Source: Phormidium ambiguum IAM M-71 (GTDB lineage: Bacteria > Cyanobacteriota > Cyanobacteriia > Cyanobacteriales > Aerosakkonemataceae). From it: a DNA stretch of 64,000 nucleotides. Both the position numbers and the translations under genes were made by a program. The notes under the pieces are model-generated. The model did not search any database. It saw only the letters and a program-made list of their open reading frames with translations, and had not been told where the DNA came from. This document shows positions 46,031 through 57,000 of the stretch, in pieces. The DNA lies in contig NZ_MRCE01000026.1 of assembly GCF_001904725.1 (NCBI RefSeq), positions 22,034 to 86,033 of the forward strand, read 5' to 3'. How positions within the stretch are numbered: position 1 is the stretch's first letter; the number at the start of each line of letters is the position of its first letter.

Positions 46031-47030
46031 CCATTAATTCGACTTACAAAGAAGCCTAAAGTGGTGCGGGGTTATGTGAGTAGCCAAGCTCCAGCATAGT
46101 TTCCATTAATTCGACTTACAAAGAAGCCTAAAGAAGTCATCCTTAACCAAGGCCTTACTACCCTGCTTGGAGAAAAGTTTCCATTAATTCGACTTACAAA
46201 GAAGCCTAAAGGTGAGTTTGGGATAGCTTTATCCACTCCTAATATTTAGTTTCCATTAATTCGACTTACAAAGAAGCCTAAAGGTCGGTGCAAAACCGGC
46301 GAGAGGCAATCCAGTTCTTGAGGGAGTTTCCATTAATTCGACTTACAAAGAAGCCTAAAGAGTTGTTCCAGCGGGTCCAACTGATCCAAACGCAAATCCT
46401 TGTTTCCATTAATTCGACTTACAAAGAAGCCTAAAGCGATCATGGAGATCAGTTAACGACACTTACGATTTGTTTCCATTAATTCGACTTACAAAGAAGC
46501 CTAAAGAGTAGTCTTCTATCCTAAAGACACAGATGAAGAATTACCACGTTTCCATTAATTCGACTTACAAAGAAGCCTAAAGAACCATGTTTGGATCTGG
46601 AACTAATAATTTCCAACTTTTCCATTAATTCGACTTACAAAGAAGCCTAAAGCGTTGTTATTACCTTAGGTTTTTCTGACCTAGGAAATGTTTTCCATTA
46701 ATTCGACTTACAAAGAAGCCTAAAGCATGATGCCATTATCCTGGATAAAGAGAATTATGAAAAGTTTTCCATTAATTCGACTTACAAAGAAGCCTAAAGT
46801 ACTTTGGATTTAAGCACCCGCTTTGATCCAAGTATGAATAGTTTTCCATTAATTCGACTTACAAAGAAGCCTAAAGTGTTGTGGGAACCACCCTCCCCAC
46901 TCTTGCCCAACCGCATAAGGAGTTTTCCATTAATTCGACTTACAAAGAAGCCTAAAGAAATTAGTTGATTATTTTCTATCTCGATGTCAGTCTCGTTTTC
47001 CATTAATTCGACTTACAAAGAAGCCTAAAG
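46027..47030 (-). CRISPR. CRISPR array 4: 14 repeats, 13 spacers
   Basis: The plus-strand repeat is 35-36 nt: GTTTCCATTAATTCGACTTA, then CAAAGAAGCCTAAAG. Core starts: 46027, 46099, 46177, 46249, 46326, 46402, 46472, 46548, 46618, 46691, 46765, 46842, 46923 and 46996. The seven intact repeats from 46099 to 46548 begin GTTTCC, while those from 46691 on begin GTTTTCC, an added T. The minus-strand transcript repeat ends GGAAAC in the old part and GGAAAAC in the new part. Spacer 46800-46840 overlaps a spacer of array 3. Confidence 0.97.
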
Positions 47031-47229
47031 GCTTAGTTCCGAAAAACCTCACCCTGAGCTAATTGTACACCCATAAATTCGGGGGGGTCAAGTTTAAGTA
47101 AAGATTCTTGCACCTGATTCTCAATAAACCCATCAACCAGCAGCCTACAAGCGAGAACTAGCAACCGATTCGGGGGGGTCAACGAAAGAATGCGGGTTTC
47201 AGCCATCACCTTACCCCCCCGAAAAAGTT
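47031..47229 (-). promoter_or_regulatory. Leader and promoter of array 4
   Basis: Leftward sigma-70 promoter: TTGACC (47086-47091), an 18-base spacer and TACAAT (47062-47067). The block 47166-47225 (CGATTCGGGGGGGTCAACGA to TTACCCCCCCGAAAA) matches the array 3 leader. The shared leader makes it likely that one adaptation complex uses both arrays. Confidence 0.8.
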
Positions 47230-47259
47230 TTGACAACAAAAAAACAATCCGGGTATAAT
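47230..47259 (+). promoter_or_regulatory. Consensus sigma-70 promoter of the NACHT gene
   Basis: TTGACA (47230-47235), an 18-base spacer and TATAAT (47254-47259), 32 bases before the ATG at 47292. Both hexamers are perfect. It is divergent from the array 4 promoter. Confidence 0.8.
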
Positions 47260-47291
47260 CTAGTTTATTAGTCGAGTTTGCTGGTTGAAGT

Positions 47292-50200
47292 ATGTCTAGG
47301 CGATCGCTAAAAGCATCTACAACAGGGATTGCCAAAGCCAAAAAAGCCTTAGAACGCAAAAATCTCACCCAGCAAGCGATTTGCAACGAACTAGGAATTG
47401 CATCTTGGGCGACAGTTAATAAATTTTTCAATGGTAAAGGCATCAACCGAGGGAACTTCCAAGAAATTTGTCAAGCTTTAGATTTAGATTGGCAAGAAAT
47501 CATCGCCAAAGAAGACAACGAACCAGACACAGATTCCCCAGATATTAACCAAGACATTGCTGATTTGCAAAAAGCAATTACACACAACTCTCGCTTAACT
47601 CGCTCTGCCCTCGACCCATATATTTTACCCTTAATTCGCCGCGAAACTACATTAGAAAAACGCTTAAAACAAATTCGGATTGGAGTCATTGAAAGTAAAC
47701 GCCGCATAGTTCCGATTTTAGGTGCAGCAGGTTACGGAAAAAGTACCATTTTAGGATTAATTTACGACCAACTTTCCCAAGAACTGAGCGAATTAAACAC
47801 AGGTTGGATTGCCTTAGCTCGTTGTGATGATTTTATCGATAATGTTGAAAATTTTCCTGTAGAATTAGGAGAAAAAGTCAGCGGTAAACGAGAATCAATT
47901 GTAGAAATCGCTCAACAATTAACCAAACAATATCAACGCGGCGTTTTGTTAATTGACACTCTCGATATCATTCTTACTAAACCTTTAGTTCCCGTACTGC
48001 GCCGCCTATTTTCTCAACTATTAGAAACAGAAACTACAATTGTTTTCACCTGCCGCGATACAGATTACAGTAACTTTTTTGAACCTTACCACGAAAGCTT
48101 TGCCGGATTTCGAGAAAGCGTTCAGGATGGATGTAAAATTCCTCCCTTTGATGAAACAGAAGTTAAACAAGCAGCAAGAGAATTTTTTCGGATTACGCAG
48201 GAAAATAGCACTCCCGAAAGTCAAAACGCCTTTGCTGATAAAATAATTGCTTTATCTGCTGATAGTGTTTCCCTCCAAGAAATCACCCGCAATCCTTTAC
48301 TTTTAGCATTATTGTGCGATTTATTCGCAGAATCAGAAAACGTCCCCGAAGATTTAACAGTAAGCCAACTATATGAAAGATATTGGAATTGGAAAATTAT
48401 TAAAGTCCGCCAAAACACTCAATCTCAATATTTAGGTTTAGCCAAAGAAAGTTTGTGCCTCAAATTAGCCGAAACTCTCTATCAAAACTCCCAAGAACGC
48501 CTGCGAGATTTTGTTTATGAAAGTAGTATTTTTCAGAATGAAACGGAATATTCCGCTTATAAGGCATTAAAAAGTGACGGAGTTTTCAAAGATTTGGGCG
48601 GAAATCGAATTAGCTTTTTTCATCAAACTTTTTTAGAATATGCGATCGCCCGTTGGTTGAATTCTACAGAATCAGGTGAGTTAGCTAAATTAGCCATTAA
48701 AAATGAAGTGCTAACGGTAAATTCTATCAATTCTAGATACTATCTTTGGTCGATTTTTCGGCAACTTCTCACCTTAGTTGTTTTAAGTGAATTTTACCAA
48801 TTAGCTGAAGAATTAGATAAAAATCAGTTGCTGCCGTTTCGTTCCCTTGCCTTTGCTGCGGTTTCGCGCCGGGAACTGGAATCTTCTTCTATTCTGCCAT
48901 CTTTGTTGGCGATCGCACTAACCAAAGACTACGCCTTTCAAGAAACTCTACTTTCAGCAGCAAATTCCGCACCCAGAAGACATAGTAACCCAGTTTGGCA
49001 AGTAGTAATAACTCTCCTAACTCATGTGGGCAAAGAATTAATTAACCGCGCCACAGAAATAGCCGCTGAGTTACTTTCCCGCTTAGATAGCCCCAAAAAT
49101 AAACAGTTTGAACAAGCTTTAATTGCTATCCAAAACCGCCCGCCAACTTCCGCCACAAATTATACCGAAGAACTACATCATGTTTGGGGCAAATTTATCA
49201 CTCACTACTACAATCAAACCCTGAAAAGTCGAACAGACTTGTTAGAAACAGATATATTATTAATTTTGCAAAACTACTATTTTTATTTTGGCAGTAATGT
49301 TCGAGGCTTAGTAATTGAATTATACCTTAACAGTAACATATCAGAAAACATTAAGCAAGAGTTTTTTACACTAATTTTAACTCAACCACCCAGCGAATCT
49401 TTTAAAGAAAAGAAACCAGCCACAGAACTCTTATTTAGCTTACTTCCTAACTGGATATCTTCAGGAACTTGTCCCTTGGGAAACAGTTTTTGGGCCACAC
49501 TTCACGCCCCTCTAGATAAACGTTGGATGGAAGTTACTGCTGATGCCGTTGGGCGCGTCGCCGCCTTAAACCCTGACTTACTAGCAACGATAATTGAACA
49601 TTTGTTTATTCATACTAATCAAGAAGTAATACCAGAGTTTTATCGCAGCAATTTTATGGCTTTAACCGCAGCTATTTACTATAGTGGTAGTAATTCAGTC
49701 ATTTCTTGGTTATTGAAAATTCCCGGAGAACAGATTAGCAAGAACCGCATTTCTACCTTAGTTTTGGTATTTAGAGCTTTGGCGGAAGTTAATGAATTAA
49801 ATCAAGTAATTAATGCTGATTTACAAATAGCTTTAGTTCAATGGGTAACTCCTTTAATTAACCAAAGTCCCATTGAAATCATTCAAGCTATTGATGCACT
49901 AGCAATTAAATCACCACCAATCCAACCCCTTTTCGGAAAGTTACTCGCAGAATTTCTTCCCGTTGCACCTCCCAAAATAGTAGGGGGAATTCTCCGCAAA
50001 CTTAAATTTGTACCTGATGAATTGCAAATTTATTTAGAAGCAAATGCTCAGAGTAAGGAAGTGCGATCGGCCCTGTTAAGATTATACTATAACCGTGCTA
50101 CTCAAGGCTACTCACCAGCTTTATCGTTGTTGACTCAACTATGTTTGGATGATTCTAGAGATCTAGCATTAGAAGCTTCAGGACTGCTCCTAAATTTGGT

Positions 50201-50882
50201 TGAACAAAAAAAGTTAATACCAGAATCAGAACTATTACCAATTTTGGCTCATTCCCCTGTTACGGGAGTACGCCAAAATGCGTTAAAAGTTTTTATTGAA
50301 ATTATTAATTCTGGCAAAATTTCCGACTCCGAAATCCTTCAAGTATTCCAAATCTGCTCTCAAGACACTGCTCCAGAGGTAGTACATCAGTTATATAAGT
50401 TAGTAGAAACATCTATTTGGAATCCTGCCCTTGGACAACGTAAGATTGATTTGCCGCTTGCCCAAGCAATTTTTACCCTGACGCAAAGAGTAATAGAACA
50501 AAACGATCGATCGATGATTGATACAATTACTAAATCAGCTTTCATTGCCTTCAATCAAATGACCTTGCTGGAACAAGAAGAATTAATGCCGGAAATTACT
50601 GCTTGTAGTCGCACTCTTTTAAAAGTAACAGATATTAATCGTAAAGTTGATAAACTAGTAATTACAGGTTTATTGAGCAAATTAGCTAAGTTCAATGAAG
50701 AACTTTTAACTGAAATCGTCCAAGAAGATTTACTACAAATGCCTATAGCAAATCAAGGAGCAGTATTATTTGCAATTTTTCACGACCAAGGAAAGTACTG
50801 TAATTTAGTGGAAGAAATTTTGCTCGATAATCGCTTCTGTGACGAAATTAAAAGTCGAATAATTCGAGAACGGGGAGCTTAA
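47292..50882 (+). CDS. HTH-NACHT STAND protein with helical repeats
   Basis: A 1196-residue NLR-like protein. The N-terminal 70 residues hold a helix-turn-helix head (LTQQAICNELGIASWATVNK, then FQEICQALDLDWQEI). A NACHT-type NTPase follows: Walker A GAAGYGKST (144-152), Walker B GVLLIDTLD (Asp222) and sensor-like TIVFTCRDTD. The rest is alpha-helical, HEAT-like repeats, the usual target-sensing part. Bacterial NACHT proteins are known phage sensors. No separate effector domain is seen, so the N-terminal head must signal. The head is similar to that of the protein at 62856. The gene has a strong promoter of its own and borders the array 4 leader. Confidence 0.75.
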   Translation: MSRRSLKASTTGIAKAKKALERKNLTQQAICNELGIASWATVNKFFNGKGINRGNFQEICQALDLDWQEIIAKEDNEPDTDSPDINQDIADLQKAITHNSRLTRSALDPYILPLIRRETTLEKRLKQIRIGVIESKRRIVPILGAAGYGKSTILGLIYDQLSQELSELNTGWIALARCDDFIDNVENFPVELGEKVSGKRESIVEIAQQLTKQYQRGVLLIDTLDIILTKPLVPVLRRLFSQLLETETTIVFTCRDTDYSNFFEPYHESFAGFRESVQDGCKIPPFDETEVKQAAREFFRITQENSTPESQNAFADKIIALSADSVSLQEITRNPLLLALLCDLFAESENVPEDLTVSQLYERYWNWKIIKVRQNTQSQYLGLAKESLCLKLAETLYQNSQERLRDFVYESSIFQNETEYSAYKALKSDGVFKDLGGNRISFFHQTFLEYAIARWLNSTESGELAKLAIKNEVLTVNSINSRYYLWSIFRQLLTLVVLSEFYQLAEELDKNQLLPFRSLAFAAVSRRELESSSILPSLLAIALTKDYAFQETLLSAANSAPRRHSNPVWQVVITLLTHVGKELINRATEIAAELLSRLDSPKNKQFEQALIAIQNRPPTSATNYTEELHHVWGKFITHYYNQTLKSRTDLLETDILLILQNYYFYFGSNVRGLVIELYLNSNISENIKQEFFTLILTQPPSESFKEKKPATELLFSLLPNWISSGTCPLGNSFWATLHAPLDKRWMEVTADAVGRVAALNPDLLATIIEHLFIHTNQEVIPEFYRSNFMALTAAIYYSGSNSVISWLLKIPGEQISKNRISTLVLVFRALAEVNELNQVINADLQIALVQWVTPLINQSPIEIIQAIDALAIKSPPIQPLFGKLLAEFLPVAPPKIVGGILRKLKFVPDELQIYLEANAQSKEVRSALLRLYYNRATQGYSPALSLLTQLCLDDSRDLALEASGLLLNLVEQKKLIPESELLPILAHSPVTGVRQNALKVFIEIINSGKISDSEILQVFQICSQDTAPEVVHQLYKLVETSIWNPALGQRKIDLPLAQAIFTLTQRVIEQNDRSMIDTITKSAFIAFNQMTLLEQEELMPEITACSRTLLKVTDINRKVDKLVITGLLSKLAKFNEELLTEIVQEDLLQMPIANQGAVLFAIFHDQGKYCNLVEEILLDNRFCDEIKSRIIRERGA

Positions 50883-50968
50883 AATAGTAAGTTTAACCAT
50901 ATTCGTTATAAAAAAGTAAATTACCAATTTATGCTTAAACAAATGTGGGTTGTAGTTATTAAAATTCA

Positions 50969-50998
50969 TCTCCCGTTACAACTAGATTTAACGGGAGA
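50969..50998. terminator. Hairpin between convergent NACHT and helicase genes
   Basis: TCTCCCGTTA (50969-50978) and TAACGGGAGA (50989-50998) form a 10-bp stem in the 142-bp gap between two convergent genes. There is no strong T-run on either side, so termination is probable but not certain. Confidence 0.55.
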
Positions 50999-51024
50999 CA
51001 AGAGAACTGCATTAGATAAAAAGA

Positions 51025-54000
51025 TTAACTTGCTCTTGTAATTACTACGTAAGTTGACTGTTTTATAGAGTAAGTTACATCTGAATTAACTTCCACAAAA
51101 TTAAGCCCCATATCAAAAATAATCTTGTATTTCCGATCGTCGGCTCGGTGAATTACCAGTTCACGTCCATGACGAAAATGAGAACGTTGATGTTGAGGTT
51201 GAACCTTAACTTGAGGTTGAATTCCGATCACATTTAGTCCAGTCAGTGCTGCTTCTATTTGAGTCTTTCGTTGAGAAGCTAATGGAGATTTACTGTCTTC
51301 AAGAACATAAATATGAAAAGTAGAGTTTGCAGAGAACCACTCGCCTTGCAATAAGTCAGCTAAAATTCTTGCTCCTGACTCATCGAGATAGCGATCGCGG
51401 TACACAACACTCTTAATCTTACTATCCGACAAAATATGATCCATTCGTAGTTTCTGTCGAAGCTCTGTCAGGCTAAGTTTGCCCCAGTTGGGTTCGGGAA
51501 AGATTACCAGGGTATCGGGATCTTCTAACTCCGAAGAGGGTACAAGTCTGGCTTGCTGGCGCAGGTTTTGTAACCGATTTAATACTATCTCTACACCTTC
51601 AGGACTTCGAGTTTGAAACCATTCAAACGATTCATTTAATTGCAAACTTCGGTGTAATTCTAAAGCAATTCGATTATGCTGATGCGTGTTTAGACACAAT
51701 GTTGGTAAAGTTTCTATAGATGTCTGGTAGAGATGAAGCAACCCCTGGTCTATCCATTGTTGTAAACGTTTTCGCAGAACTTGCAAATGCGATCGCTGTT
51801 CCTGAGCCAAATCTAGAACATTATTAAGTTCTGGTAGTTGATTAACTATCACCTCTAGTGGCATATCATTGCGTTGCATGGAATAAACAGCATCAGTCAA
51901 AAGCTTAAACCAAGATAGCGGTGAACCGTTATTCAACCCAAAAGAATCGATCAAAGTTGGTAAATAGATCGTGCTGATGGAACTAGCCATACGGCAGAGT
52001 GCAGGTAAACGAATTGCCATTTGAGATAAACTAATCCGATTAGCATTAGGAGCAAACTTTTCCAATTCTGGATCGGGTTTCATCTGCTCTACGAGAGGTT
52101 TGAGAAATTGCGCTACCACATGACGGTTCAATTCGTTATGAAATGGTTGATTAGAGTAAGTTCTTAAGCAGTCATAACAACTAGTATCACAACTGCAAGA
52201 AGCTACAATCCAGTAGGCTTTTTCCAAAACCTCCTCAAATTGAACAGCAATGCGTCGGCTATATCCCGCACCACCAGGTACATTGTCATAAATAACTATT
52301 TCAGCTTGTCCATTTGCTAGAGGTCTAAATAGTCCATCCAATTCTGTCCGAGGCACATCAATCACTTGGGCTGCTGCGGCTAAGATGGCGTAAGTTAACG
52401 AATGCCAAAATCCTAAGCCATTGATACTTTGATTGGGATTGTCTGACACAGATGAAATTGTTTGTTCATCTCCGAAGTGAGAAACTTCACCAAACAGAGG
52501 TTTCGGTTTCGTAAGTCGGTCAAATTGAATCTTTATCAAATCGCTGCGAAATTCATGACCTAAATGAGTAAAAGAGTAACTGCCAGAACACTCTCTACCT
52601 GTAATCGGATGATTATGGCTAGGGCGTGATGATTTGGAACTAGCAGATGATTTTTTACTGCGAGATGTTTGGTTATTCGCTTCCCGCTCTTTTTTGACCA
52701 TCTCGCTTAAATCTTTGCCACAGCTTTGACAAATAGCAAACCCCTGCTTGTTGAAGCCCTTACCATTCCCCAATACCCCTTGATTAGCTAAAAAGAACCT
52801 TCCACTTTGACTAACTGTAAGGGAGTAAATACCTGATTCATCTAAGAACTTTTCTCTATTCTCCTCATCTCCATCTTTGGCTAGGAAAACTTGTGATGTT
52901 GGTTGGCGCTGCGGCTTAGTATAAGGTGTCACTTTTGGAGTGGCTGTCCAATCTGTAGTAAAAGCTTTAGGAACTTTATAAGCTTTCATTTTTTGAGCGG
53001 TTGCTGGGGTAGGTTCCCAACCGCAGACTGGACATTCTTCTACAACTTCTTCTACAGTCGATGCTTGAAAGTGATTGCAGTTTTTACAGACCCAGTAGTA
53101 TTTCTTTTCCAAATCGTTTGGTCTAAGAATGCCCACACTCTGGTAAACTCGGTCATCTACAACAATTTCCTGACCAGGGGCATACTCACCTAGCGCAAGG
53201 CGGCGATCGCGTTCCAATCTATGCCGTCCCTGAGAGGATTTGAATTCATTACTTTCTCCAGTCAGTAAACGAACTACATCAATTGGGAAACCATAAATTG
53301 GCAAAATACTTGCCTGAACTAATTCCTCATGAAGTCGGCGGTTCGCAATTTTTTCTAATTCAGCTTCAATCCCATTCCGTCGTTTCTCTAATCCATCTCG
53401 TTTTTTACGCTCAGTTTCTAGCGAAATGTCTTGTCGAAGAATTATCAGTGGCGATACCAGACTATTCCAATCTTCTAATTGTTCTTGCTGAAAAGCTGAT
53501 AAAGCATCAAGAAACTTTTTTAATACATCTTGAACAGAAGCAAGACTTTTCAGCCTATTTAGCCAAGACTGAGCAATAGAATAAGCAGTGTCAGTACGCA
53601 ACCACTCCTGTAGTTCAGAGACCATTGATGTAGGTGGAGGGCTAAAATCTGAAGTTATTCCCTGGTCAAGTTTGGGCAAACTGAGGAAATCAGCAATTGT
53701 TACTGCTTCCGCACCGATACCATAATTACTCAAAAATGCCGATAATAACTCGGCTCTAATATGACGCTGCTGAATTTGAAAGTTATCAGCATCTAATTTA
53801 GGAATCTGATTGCTACCAGCAATCAGTTGTTCCGGTTGCTCAAAATAAAACCTATCATGGGGACGACGCTGCCCATACATTAGGGTAATAGCAACCCCAT
53901 CTGTTCTGCGTCCAGCGCGTCCAGCACGTTGTTGATAGTTGCTAACGTGGGGAGGAAAGTTACGGAGAACAACAGCTTGTAGTTCACCAATATCTACCCC

Positions 54001-57000
54001 CATTTCCAGCGTGGTAGAACAACTAAGCATATTGATTTGACCGCGCCGAAAACGGTTTTCGCGTTTTTCTAGTTCGCTAACGCCCAACTGTGCTGTATGT
54101 TCTTGCGATCGTAGTGGCAATGGCAACCGATTTTTAATTAGATGCTGAAGATAATGCTCGTTTGCCACCTTTTCAATTTTTTCCGAAGTGTAGGGTTGAA
54201 GTGTACCTTCACATAATCGAACCGGACATCCCCATACATTAATATTAGGTTGGGATATTTTTGATAAACGGGGAACATGAACAAGTTGCTGGCAGCAGTT
54301 GCACTGATACCAATCCTGCTTTGTTTCAATAAGATTTAACAGATTCCAATTTAGTTGATATCCGTATTTCGCAGAAACCAGTAATCCAGAATCTTGAAGT
54401 TGCCTGAAAAGCCAAGTAAAATCTTCTCTACTTGGAAGTTGTTTGCCAAATAGTTTCAAATAATACCAACCCAGGCGATTTTGTACTTTGCTTAGTTCAC
54501 CTGAGAGTTTCAACTTAGGCAAAAAGTCGGGAGATTCTTGGTATTTCTTGACATTATCCTTGGGTTTTTCTAAAAATAGATAGTTTAAAGAACACCCCTG
54601 AGAGTCAAGCATAGCATTTCTAGCACCTTCAATCCCTCCAATTTCAGGAAAATACTGAGATGCTCCCTTAATGCTAACAATGCCTGTACGACGAATAATA
54701 TCAGTAATACCTGTTAAGAAAATGCCAGCTTCATGCTTTGAAATATGAAACCTCTCAGCTACTCTCTCAAACAAACTTTCATCTGGAAAATCAGTATGAC
54801 AAGCCAATAATCCAAAGGCTTCTAATGACAAGCGACGCGCCAGACGTATAGCAAACTCCCGAACTAATAACTCTTGGGCACGGGCTTCTGCACGAGTTTG
54901 ACAATCTCGCCTATTCTGTAACTCTTTATCTTCTAATAAGTCACCTGGAACATAGCTACGATAATTGAGCTTAGAATCTCGATCTGGATGAGGAATTGAA
55001 ATTTCTAAAAACTTATCTTTGAGTTTATTAACTACCTGATTAATAGACGCAATGTTATCAGTTCCCTTGGCTTCGTGGAAAGCCTCCCAAATCATCTGGC
55101 GATAGAGAGTTTCTGAATGATTACGTTGATAATCTGAAGCAAAAAATGCAGCATCCTGACGACCATCAGAAAAAGTTAGTAACTTGCGCTTTGATAAGTT
55201 TCTTTGATTCGATTCAGGTTCAGGCAGCAAAGCAAAAAGGCTATCAATCATTGCTTGCAAGGGAGCATCCGTGTAGGCAACGAACAAATTGATTGCTCTG
55301 GCACGAATTGGTTTAGCACCACAAGCAGCACACTTAGGTAAATAACATCCATCTAAACCTTTGTCATCTTTCTGGCGATGCCATGCTAGATGAAAATTAC
55401 CTTCTGCTGGATCTGTTGGTGAGAAGGGAGTTACTGAAGGAATACCAATCCACCCATCTCGATTGGAAATTGTAAAAGTACAAGGTTTTTCAGATTCTTT
55501 TTCTTCTTCTGTTTCACCAACTTCCTCTTCTTCTGTAATGCTTTCTAAAATGCCAGAAGTCAGAGTATAAATTCTAGAATTTTCTCTTAATTCTTGATTA
55601 GTTCTGGGAAGAGTTTCTAATTGGGATAAATTGTTAACCTGAGTTATAGCATAAGCTTGACCACATTGATAGCAACTACCCAACTCTAATACAGGTGAAT
55701 CACAATCATCACAAGTTATTTTTTCATTCAAATAAAGACGACCATACCGGAGTGGATACTCTGAATAGTTTGGATCTCGCACGGCTCCTGAACACTTAGG
55801 ATTAATGCAAGCATACAGTCCTTCTAGGCTGCGGAACAGAAGATGGAGTCTTACTGGCAATAGAGGTAGATCGTCGGGATTTTCCCGTGCTAAAGTGCCT
55901 AACTGTAGCAAATGAGCTAGTGCTTGTTTGGCATCAGAATCATTGATGCTACCACCTAAATTAATGGGTAGATTTATTCCCCATAATTCTTTAGATTGAA
56001 CTATTTTTTGCCAGGGTTGCGATCGACGACTGAGAATATTAATCAATCGATGAAAGTGGGGATGTTGCTTGAGAGCAAACCAGAGAAGTTTGTGAATATC
56101 ATCACCAGCTTGAGATTGTGCTGCTACTAACTGTGGTGCGGGGACAATACCAATTAGTCGATCTAGCCACTGACTCAAAGGAGCATTAAGGGCAGGCAAG
56201 TCTAAAATGCTGAGGTAGCCCAAAATTTCTTCATCGGTGAATTCGGCTGGTAGAGTGTAAGGAATACCTAATCGTTCTGTGGCAGTAACGCGATCGCCCC
56301 GAATCACCTGACTAAACTGCTCGTCGAAAAACTCCTCAGCAAATTTCAAGATGTTGGTATCCGCTGAAGCATCCCCTAAACTAGCACTAGTAGCAATGCA
56401 GCGAATTCGTCCTGGTTGTTCTATTTCCACTGCTTTTTTTAATCGCTGTAGCAGCATCGAAACTTCGCTGCCCGTCGAGCCATTGTAAGTGTGGGCTTCG
56501 TCTACTACCAACATCTTAAAAGTTGAGGCTGAAACACGAAAAATTTTGCTTCGCTCTACAGGACGAATCAACATATGCTCCAGCATCGAGTAGTTCGTTA
56601 CCAATATATGAGGCGGTTTCTCCCAAATCTCTTCTCGTGAAATGGCTTGAACTTTTAGGGTTTTCTCAATAGCTTGTTCGATTAATTTCTCGCGAGTTGT
56701 CAGATCTAAAGATACTTTTTCAACTTGCGTGAACAACTCCCGAAGTTCGTTAGATTCATAGGCTTGAAATTCTGCTCTTAGAGACTCTGTTGCTTTTTCT
56801 TTCTTTGTTTCGGTTCTGCTGGTATAAAATCCAAATCGAATGGCTGTTGTCTCCTGACGACAAAGTAGTTTCCGTAAGCGTTTAACCTGGTCATTAACCA
56901 AAGCATTCATCGGATACAGAATCAGCGCCCGTACACCAACCAGAGATAAATTGGCTCCTTCCCTTAGTAGCAAATTCAACATCGGTATTAGGAAACACTC

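Noticed and set aside
37031..47030. A hidden cas6 gene or Cas6 domain in the RT-Cas1 cassette
   Set aside because: RT-Cas1 starts directly with the RT fold, and none of the small genes has the Cas6 glycine-rich loop.
47033..47446. A 137-residue minus-strand frame across the array 4 leader
   Set aside because: It overlaps a conserved leader, two promoters and the start of the NACHT gene; no sign of protein selection.
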